DNA from: Haplomitrium mnioides | Lineage: Eukaryota > Marchantiophyta > Haplomitriopsida > Calobryales | Assembly: GCA_049999725.1 (NCBI GenBank) | Contig: JBNGIS010008519.1 | Span: forward strand, 1 to 54,849 | Length of the DNA stretch: 54,849 nt | Direction of reading: 5' to 3' | In this document: piece after piece, positions 46,816-54,849 of the stretch | Layout of the letters: the number at the start of each line of letters is the position of its first letter | How positions within the stretch are numbered: the stretch's first letter is position 1 | Notes under the pieces: model-generated | What the model saw: the letters and a program-made list of their open reading frames with translations, nothing else | What the model was told of the DNA's origin: nothing | Database searches by the model: none | Translations under genes and position numbers: made by a program

Positions 46816-48683
46816 CAGGGGGCTGGACCGACCAACTGAATCGATCAGCTGAGTCGAATCAGCCTGATCAATTCGCGAGCAGAATCAACAGGAAAATTGA
46901 GGAGGCTGGAGAATTGCAGCCATGATCATTCGATGGAGGCAGGTGAAATGCGAGCAAGCAGATTGAGGGCGAGCAAGAAGAATTCGCAAGGAGAAGTGAC
47001 CAGAAATCGAATAGGGAGGATCATTCGTGCAGGGAGAGCAGTCACATGAACTGTCGCATGGAATTTAAGTAGGAGAGGTAGTCAGGTAGATCGCCAGCAA
47101 GTGAATTAGGCTGGGGAGTTTGCCAGAATCGATGGAGGAGGGCAGTTCGATCGAGCAGGCAGATCGTAGGGAGATAGAAGAAGAATTTGACAAGGATTGA
47201 ATTGAGAAGGTTGGAGGCATCAAATCGAGGAGATTGAGAGGCTGGATCACAGGGAAGTTGATCGCAGAGGAAATCGGGGTAGAATCGATCGGGGGTGGAA
47301 GCTAAGGCCTCGTATGTTCCTTGCAACTGCGTGAGCTTTAGGCTGCGGTGGCTCCAGCTCGTACAATTAAACTTCAGTGAGGTATATTTCAAGTGGCCCG
47401 TGAGTATATGGAGGGAGGAAACAAGATAGTTGAATGATTCCACCTTGGAAATGTGAGAACTGCATCAGCTCAAGTACACTTAATTGCATGCAGAGTTGTG
47501 GCTCATAAACTGAGGAGAACCAGGGGCACGTGTCCAAAAATCCTTCCACAAATGAGGAACAGTACCTAGCCATTCCCATTCATTGGTTACCAGGTCCCAC
47601 GTGTCTTTATTCTCTAGGTAGGGAAACATGCTGCAGGCTGCTCAACGTTTAATTTGTTCTCTTTGGTGCAATGATAATTGCATGAAGTGCCAGAGCGATG
47701 TATTCTGCAAATTAGTGAAGAGAGCTCATCTTGATGTGCTTTCTTTTTTGCGCTTGGCTGGAAGAAACAAGAGATTGCGGTGACAAGTTCAGCATGTTGG
47801 GAATTGCACTTGCTTTGACGCTGAAGGATGATCCGGAGCTTTTCGAGTTCACATGAAATCCGGGACCTTAACTTGGGAAGGGACCCGAACTTGGAAGAAT
47901 CAGAGTCTCACCGAGTATGCTGAAAAGTCCAGCCCGCCATATGGTGAGCTACACAATCTAAATATCTGCAAAAAGATGGACACTGTCCCATGGCGGCATG
48001 GGGGGGTATACCAATGCGTATTACTTTGTATAGATTTTTGGCGCTTGGAGCAAAGTTTTTCAAGAATGCAGTCATGTTGGTAAATAATCAAGGTGAGCCA
48101 ATTGGGACTTTTTTGAGTCTGCACCGCACAAGCTGTGTTATGACCTCTGAAACCAATGAGGGCTGGGAGAGGAATGCATCGAAGGTGCAAGGGGAAAAAA
48201 TTGAAGAACAGGCAAGAAGCAAGCAGAACGGATTAAAAATCTCGCAGAGAGGAAAGTCGCCAGGAGAAATGTCGCGCAACGAGGAGGATTGAGCGATGAA
48301 AGCCACAGGAATCGATCGTGAGGCGCCAAGAAATTGAAATGAGGCTGGAGGGTTGAATAGAAAGGCTAAGAGGGATTGAGCAAGCTAGAGGTTTCGCCAG
48401 GATTGCACGGAGGATGGAATAGAAGGAGAAATCGAGGAGGAAGGAGGATGGGCAAAGGGAAAGGCAAAGAATATTATAGTTCTTATTGCAAGGGAAAACA
48501 ACAAGACAAGGCAAATGAAAGAACTAACTAAACTAAGTTAAAAAAAAGGAAAGAAATGAAAATCAAACTAACCTAGTTTAGCAAAGTAAAAGAAAAATAA
48601 GCCAAACAAACTTTAATGAAAAAAAATTTCCTCTGGATTTATATGGGAACTGGGAAAATGGGAAAAGTGGCGCTCGCCAAACT

Positions 48684-50294
48684 ATGGGAGGACCTTCAAG
48701 TAGCTTGAACCTAAAGATAGTAAGTTGACAGATAAAAACAAGTTGGCCAAGGCATTTAGCCTTTAACTTATGCCCATGTTGATAGTCAACCTAGTTTAAC
48801 AATAGAAATTAAAGTGAAATTGCAGATGGGCACTAAGGCAAATGCGTCAGGTCGATTAATGGAGGTGCTCGCTTTCTCACTTTGGGGGTATACCTTCGAC
48901 GTAGCCTCATTGTTCAGGATCCTTGTATTGTGTTTTTTCTTTTTCCATCGAGTTGGAGCAAGCGGAGTCGTGGAGGGAGGCTGTGGACGTACAGGAGTAG
49001 AGCGAGCGTGGGCTTGTGCGAGGATTTGTGGACAGGGAGGTGACTTCCAACAGAAGAGCAGTGGGCTCTAGTTGGTGAAAGAGACTCCCTAAAATTTTCT
49101 TTGGCACATGTTTCCACTTCTTCAGTGGATGCACGCACGATTTTCAGATTACATCGCATTTTCGTTTGGGAAAGCACATAAGGAGGATCCCCCCTCTAGA
49201 GCTAGGGAGGGTGAGCTCAGGTTTCTGAGTGAAGGATTTGCTGGGGCAATCCAGGCCAAGGATTTTACTCTGGTGAGATTTCATGGAGCCTGAAGAAGTT
49301 CTGGTGAGGTATGCTCTCATGAGAAGAGTAAGGAGGCGGAATTCAGCGACAAGGTGGAGTGGGTGACCGGTGTTCGAGAGGAGCATCTCCTTGGTGAGGG
49401 AGAAGAACATACACCTTCTATGGAGCAGAAGTAAAACTCTTTCGACTGAACGGGTGTGAGAAATTGTGGTGGCATTGGTAGAGGGGGCAGCCAGCAATCG
49501 AAGGTAGCCGACGGAACGTGGAGATTGTGAGTGGTGGAGGAGCCGACGGATATGAAGACCATCGACTTCTTGCAGCAAAGGAACAGCTCGTTGGGGCAGC
49601 AAGGAATACCATAGAGATCGAGGGAGGACCTCCAACCACCAGCAAGCCAAGGGCAGCACCGACCGGAAGAAGGGAGATCACGATCGCGTAAAATTCCCAA
49701 ATTCGGGAATTGGTAACATCACCAGAAATTCTTTCGGTTTTGCTGTCTTTGGGTGTGACAATTGAGCTTGTACATATTCTGAATTCTGTACATACAATTA
49801 GAAAGAGCTTGTGAGAACATCCGGAACTTTGCTGGAGAAAATCCGTTGTCGTTTATTAGCATAGTGCAAAATTCTGTTTTTTCGGTATTCAATTTCAACT
49901 TAAGAGCAAGTAGGTAGGAGTTAGGGGCAGGTTCTAGTTCCTGGAACTCTGTAATTACAGAGCTGGGCCTGGTCCCAAGTAGGGGGGCAGAGTTTTATCT
50001 GTGCACCGAAGTCCAGCCACCTCCACTAGGTGTTGAGACGAAATAAAGTGGAGTAAAAGCTCGATTTTTGGTAATTCCAAAACTCTGTTTTGGCCTGAAC
50101 AAGTTGCATGTGATCTGTAAACCAAGGAGGGGTGCCCAAACCTGAACCAAATCCAGCCCAGCACCCTCATAAACCATTTGAATCGACAAATTATCGGTCC
50201 CTCCCACAACAAGTATCCCGAAAACCCTTATTTCAGCGCATGCGGTGACGTGGGGTTGTGTTTTCAGCATAGCACCACAGCGGCAGGGCTGACA
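48684..50294 (+). mobile_element. Gypsy LTR, long form, preceding the Gag-Pol ORF
   Basis: The two ends of this block match the inverted copy at 34328-35027. Between them lies an extra 968 bp (48916-49883). The LTR ends GCTGACA at 50294 and a PBS-like site follows ten bases later. ORFs on the minus strand here (49955-50212 and others) are shadows of LTR sequence. The 5' limit may be further left. Confidence 0.75.
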
Positions 50295-50303
50295 TAAAAT
50301 TTT

Positions 50304-50320
50304 TGGCGACCACGAAGGGA
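50304..50320 (+). other. Gypsy primer-binding site
   Basis: TGGCGACCACGAAGGGA follows the LTR end by ten bases. TGG at its start pairs with a tRNA CCA end, as in plant gypsy PBS. I cannot assign the tRNA with confidence; an Arg-type acceptor is possible. Confidence 0.6.
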
Positions 50321-50477
50321 TATGCCTGTCAAAAGTCCAGTAAGGTTGCTGCCTTGAAGGACCGAAAACAGGGGGAGCCACCGAACTTGTCTTTTTGAGT
50401 ATAAATCTACTGCAATCTGGGACCCAGAAATTCTGAGCTGAAAAATCTGAGACCAGAAATCTTGCTGTTCTAGTATC

Positions 50478-53400
50478 ATGGATGGCTTGAATGAGCGTAC
50501 TTTCCAAAAGGCCAGGTGCCAATATGTCCCATTCCGAGGCACCACCAGAGAAGATCGAGATGATTTGATCGTCGAATTTGAAGGGACAACAAAGGCGAAT
50601 GGCGAACGGGCCATTATGACCACCATACTCCCTGGTGTGCTGAAGGGTGAAGCAGGGCCTTGGTTCCTGGGACTGCCGGACACTGTCCAAGATAACTGGG
50701 ACCTATTTAAACCTCTGTTCTTGAAAGAGTTCAGGAAATTGGGAGGAGGGGATGAAGCCCTCATCAAAATCGGCCAACTTTTGATGAAGAAGAAAGAATC
50801 ACTCAGGAAATTCCTGCAGCGATTCCAGCAGCTAGCAAGGCGACTAAATCCCACTCCTGAAAATGGCCAGCTATGCTCCTGGTTTGTTTCAGCCCTGCCA
50901 AGGCGAGTAGGGGCGTGGGTAAGGCAGAATAACCCACCTACCTTGGAAGACGCAGTGGCGCTGTCCCATTTCTTCATTCGGGCAGCGGTAGTAAGTGCCA
51001 AGAAGAAGACTAAAATTAATTATGGATCAGGATCTTCATCCAGTAAGGATGACAGTGATTCTGATTCTGAAAGTTCTTCTTCCTCAAAATCCGAAAGTGA
51101 GAGCTCCGAGGAGAGTTCCGATGACGAGCGTCGTAAGAAAAAGAAAAAGAAATCACATAAAAAGAAGAAAAGCGAAAAACACCGAAAGCACAAAAAGAGT
51201 GGGAAGGATAAGGAAACCCTGAACCTGGCTGTAATTCCCAAGAAGAAACCATTAGTCGACCCAATGGAAGATGTGAACCGAAAACTAGAAGCCTTATCCA
51301 TCCAATTTGTCGGGTTGAAAGTTGAAGGCGAAAAAGTGAGCTCCATGAGAGTGCATGTGTGGTGTGTGAGATGCGGTAAGCATGGCCACGCTAACCATGA
51401 GTGCCACCTGGAAGCCTCCATTGTCCAATATATCAGGGAGGAACCAGAGTATGTTCGAGAAGAGGTGGAATTCGTACCAGAGGAACCGCCCAAAAATGTG
51501 TACCAAATAGCTTCGAACCCCCGAACTATGATGGGCAGGCCGCTGGCCCCTGAACTGAACCAGCAGACCACATGGGCTCAGCCCAGGCCGGAAAATAATG
51601 CAGGGGAGAGGGCAGCCCGCACACAAATCATGGTTTTTTGGAATTGCGGCCAAGCTGGTCATATATCGCCGAATTGCCCCGAACCAAGGAAACAAGGGTG
51701 GGGGATGCCAGCAAGATTGTGTACTACCTGCAAGAAGGAGAGGCACACAGCACCCTACTGCCCTGTGAACAGACGGCCTGAACCACCTGCTGGCCAAGTG
51801 GCCGAAACATCCACTGCAAATGTGCAATGTGTGCACACGAAGTGGGAACACTCCACCGATTTGCCTGGATGGGAGGCAGCACTTGTGGAGGATTGTTTCA
51901 AGGTGACAACCAGGGGATTCAGGAAGAAAGCTAGAGAGGCCAGAAGGGACCAGTCCAACAAGAAGAGAGGGGGGGACAAGATAGATCCACCGACCAGAAT
52001 CCCAACCGACCAGGATTCTGATTTTCAACGAAATCACCCGAAATTATTTTACCCCCAACAAGAAGAGAGCGTCAAAAGACAGCTGGAAGTCTTGGAAGCT
52101 GTAGAGGCCAAGGAGGCGGCCAATCAGACCTTGCGAGATCAGAAAAAGCCAACAGAGCCGCCAATCAGAAAAAAGCAAGATGGGGCGGTAGCACTTCTAC
52201 CTTACAGCATTCAACGTGACGTGAGGGACTGCTCGGTCACAACAACTATAGGTCAGCTAATCAGGGACAGTCCAGTGTACCGGCGACAATTGAGGGAGTT
52301 GTTGACGGGACCTAGGCGTAGGCGGAAGTTGCCCCTCGTAGGAACCCCAGTCGACGCAATGATGGTCTATGAGGACCAGGGAGCACCCAAAATCAACATT
52401 CAGATTGTTGGCTGTACTTTGACGCTTGTACCAGTTGACGGGGGGGCTGGAGTGAACATAATGGTCGAGGACACAACCCACAAATTGGGGTATAAGACTT
52501 TTGAACCGACGACCAGAATCATGAGATTGGCGGATGGATCAAGAGTTAAGCCATTGGGCGCTCTAATGAATATCCCAGCCTGTATAGGGGGCGTGGATTT
52601 TGCACTAAACTATCTGGTTATGAGGCCAGCCAACACTTCACCTTATTCTGTGTTGATCGTGAGATCCTGGTTATACGGGGCCAAAGTGACTTATGATTGG
52701 GACACCAAAACCTTGAGGTTTGGACAGCCCTGCACTGTGGTGCACTATGGCATCCCTAAACACCAAGGGGAAACCAGCTCAGATCAGCCCTATGACACGG
52801 AGTGGACCTCAGACGAGAATTCAGACAAGGAAGGGACATTCTTGGTGCAATATTTGCACCAAGTCACAGAGGAGGAACTTCTGGACAGAGCAGCAGCTCT
52901 GGAAATTCCTGTATACCATGTTGCAGCCCATGAAATTGAAGCCGATAAACCTGAATTCAGCGAGGAGTTGACCCAACCTGAGCATTCCAAGGAAACACCG
53001 ATAACTGGTGAGAGGGATGAACCGGAGCATGGAAAAAGCCAACACGAATTTCAGCAACGTGGGCAGCAATTGGCAGTGCTGGAACTTTGGGCGGACCTTC
53101 CATCGAGGGGCAGCCCAGAGTCCATCAGCTCAGATCTGTACAGAACCGTAACAACCGAAGCAGGGAAGGCTTTCCAAGTGGGATTCGGCATAACCACCAC
53201 CGACGAGTTCGCCTTGACACAAGCCTTGGGAAATTTTCAGGACGTATTTGCGTGGCATCATTCAGACCTGAGAGGAGTGCCTGGAGAATTTGGGGAACAC
53301 CATATCGACTTGGAACCCTCAGTCATCCCAGTAAGACAAAGACAATACCGACTAAATCCGAAAATGTCATTGCTGGTGAAGGAGGAAGTAGACAAACTAT

Positions 53401-53810
53401 TGGAGGCAGGATTTATTTACCATGTCCTCAATAGTGAATGGGTCTCACCAGTTGTGGTAGTCCCTAAGAAACCAGGTCTGGAAGGTAAACCTAAGGTACA
53501 GATTTGCCAAGATTACCGAAAGTTAAATCTCGCCACCAAGAAGGATCATTATCCTTTACCTTTCACCGACGGGGTGCTGGATTTAGTTGCAGGCCAGGAA
53601 GCCTATAGCTTCATGGATGGCTACTCTGGCTATAATCAGGTATGGATCAGACAGGAAGATCAGTTGAAGACAACTTTCACGACAGAATGGGGGGTATTCG
53701 CCTTTCAGAGAATGCCTTTCAGGTTGTGTAATGCACCAGGAACATTCCAACTGTTAATGATGAATATGTTTCATGATAATCACCTGGAAGTTTCCAGAAA
53801 TATTCATTGA
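50478..53810 (+). pseudogene. Ty3/gypsy Gag-protease-RT polyprotein, first frame
   Basis: An intact 1,110-codon frame from the ATG at 50478, 158 bp after the PBS. Gag spans about residues 1-180 with PWFLGLPDTVQDNWDLFKPL and SLRKFLQRFQQLARRLNP. A Ser/Asp/Glu-rich then Lys-rich stretch covers about 185-245. Three zinc knuckles follow: C296-C309 intact, 387-400 with the first Cys changed to Phe, and C415-C428 intact. The protease has VPVDGGAGVNIM with Asp654, the plant DGGA form. RT begins near residue 950 and includes QICQDYRKLNLATKKDHYPL and YSFMDGYSGYNQ with catalytic Asp1047. The frame breaks near 53775-53790 just before the second catalytic box. It is the longest and best preserved ORF in the window, so this insertion is relatively young. 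Confidence 0.92.
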
Positions 53811-54624
53811 TGATTTTGTAGTCTACGAAAAGGCATAGGACCACCTTGAAAATCTGAGATTGACATTTCAGAGGTGTCGGGACACATGACTTAAATTGCA
53901 CCATAGTAAGTGCTTTTTCGTGGTAAAAGAAGGAATCTTGTTGGGACACCGGATTTCAGCAAGGGGGATCAAGGTAGATCAAGAAAAGGTGAAGATCTGG
54001 ATGGGAGTGGCATTCCCTAGTAACCTCCACCAAGTACAGGGATTTCTGGGGTGTGTGGGTTATTATCGGAGGTTCATACCTCAATTTGCTTTGGTAGCTA
54101 TCCATCTCACGGACATGGTCAAAAAAGGGAGTGACATTGAGCCCACCGAAGCAAGGCTGACCAGCTTCAATGAGCTGAAGAGGAGGCTGGCCAGTGCACC
54201 TGTGTTGGTACTACCAAATTGGTCGGCTGAATTTCACGTAATGGTCGACGTATCAAGTTTTTGCATTGGTGCGGTCTTGAGCCAATTGGACGATCAAGGG
54301 AGAGATCACCCAATTTATTTTGCTAGTAGGCTGCTGGCAGCGGCTGAAAAAAATTATCCTCCCATGGATAGAGAAGTGCTGGGAATAATATATGCTCTCT
54401 AAAAATTTCGACACTACCTTCTACATTACCGAGTGGTTTTTCACACCAACCACAATGCCATCAAATACATGGTGAATAAACCTGACCTAATCGGAAGGGC
54501 AGCTCGATGGATGCTGCTGTTACAGGAGTTCAATTACGAGGTGAGGATAAAACCTGGAAAACATCACCACAATGCTGACTACTTTTCGAGGATAGCTAGA
54601 CTTGTAGGCGAAAAACCGGTAGAT
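53776..54624 (+). pseudogene. Gypsy RT C-terminal part and RNase H, second frame
   Basis: After a one-base frameshift the text continues with EIFIDDFVVYEK (the IDDF catalytic box), a stop at 53836-53838, another at 53887-53889, then LKLHHSKCFF, LLGHRISARGI, GFLGCVGYYRRFIPQFA and the RNase H domain (VMVDVSSFCIGAVLSQ with its Asp, NYPPMDREVLGIIYAL). After a stop at 54400-54402 come HYRVVFHTNHNAIKYM, RAARWMLLLQEFNYEV and HHHNADYFSRI. All catalytic residues of RT and RNase H are present. The frame is cut at 54624 by a copia LTR after TAGAT, and the matching integrase half lies at 43592. Confidence 0.9.
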
Positions 54625-54849
54625 TATTGTAATGCATGTAGTAAGATGATTAGGCTAATAGATAATTAGTCCTTAACCTATGATTAGAGTGTAGGATTAG
54701 GATTAGGGTTAGTGCTAATCCTATGAGACTAGCATATCCTAACTCCTTTGTACTTTATATGATGATTATTACATGAGATAGATGAGCTTGAAGTGAGAGA
54801 AGAGAAGGAGAAGAAGATTGGAGTTTTGTTCATATGATTGTTGCCACAT
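54625..54849 (+). repeat. Copia LTR (5' part) inserted in the gypsy element
   Basis: TATTGTAATG begins right after TAGAT, and 225 bp of the same copia LTR follow to the window end. It is closer to the 3' LTR at 43324 than to the 5' LTR at 35930. The window ends before it can be seen whether it is a solo LTR or the 5' LTR of a full element. Confidence 0.9.

Larger units (their letters stand above)
44912..48683 (+). mobile_element. Gypsy 3' region, probably long LTR or 3' UTR
   Basis: About 3.8 kb between the Pol stop and the sequence shared with the inverted LTR copy. A purine-rich GGAGGAGGGG lies at the very end of Pol, so an LTR could begin soon after; if so the LTR would be over 5 kb. It holds a 22-A run at about 45523-45544, extreme AT-rich DNA at about 46160-46680, and a 24-bp duplication at 46768-46815. 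ORFs here (for example 45411-45791, which crosses the poly-A) have no domains. The LTR start cannot be fixed. Confidence 0.45.

Noticed and set aside
50264-52037. Minus-strand ORFs of 180-250 codons over the gypsy Gag region
   Set aside because: They are shadows of the intact 1,110-codon plus-strand frame and have no family signature.

Overview
This is repeat-dominated nuclear DNA of a land plant with a large genome. A gymnosperm or fern fits best, but the sequence alone does not settle the species. No intact host protein-coding gene was found. The window is a nest of old LTR retrotransposons (two or more Ty3/gypsy lineages and one Ty1/copia), a long head-to-tail 77-bp satellite, and a stretch of organelle-type (probably mitochondrial) DNA. 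Every coding region I recognise carries stops, frameshifts or deletions. Three N runs mark scaffold gaps: 8805-8904 (100), 35028-35427 (400) and 36925-37024 (100).

Layout. 1-5360: a coiled-coil ORF broken by two stops, then the integrase C-terminus of a gypsy element, a polypurine tract and a probable 3' LTR start. About 5540-9980: organelle-like DNA with group II intron pieces (domain V and maturase remnants on the minus strand, another maturase RT fragment on the plus strand), a tRNA-Asn(GUU)-like gene and a tRNA-Ser(GCU) pseudogene. 9983-24451 and 32440-34120: one 77-bp satellite array, about 210 copies in all, split in register by a 7,988-bp insert. The insert (24452-32439) holds on its minus strand a decayed gypsy-type polyprotein with Gag zinc knuckle, aspartic protease, DNA cytosine-5-methyltransferase-like domain, integrase C-terminal domain and PHD finger. 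RT, RNase H and the integrase core are missing. 34328-35027: an inverted gypsy LTR fragment running into a gap. 35930-43591: a full-length but dead copia element. 43592-44911: the integrase half of a second gypsy element. 44912-50294: its 3' region and LTR. 50478-54624: the Gag-protease-RT-RNase H half of the same kind of gypsy element. 54625-end: the start of another copia LTR.

Two observations stand out. First, the insert in the satellite is a methyltransferase- and PHD-bearing retroelement, an architecture I know from charophyte algae and dinoflagellates but not as a described land-plant family. Second, the two gypsy halves lie in circularly permuted order. The left half stops at a copia LTR after TAGAT, the right half starts with TAGAT right after a copia LTR, and those two LTRs share variants absent from the third. 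This points to a tandem or circle-derived duplication, recombination between copia copies, or a scaffold mis-join.
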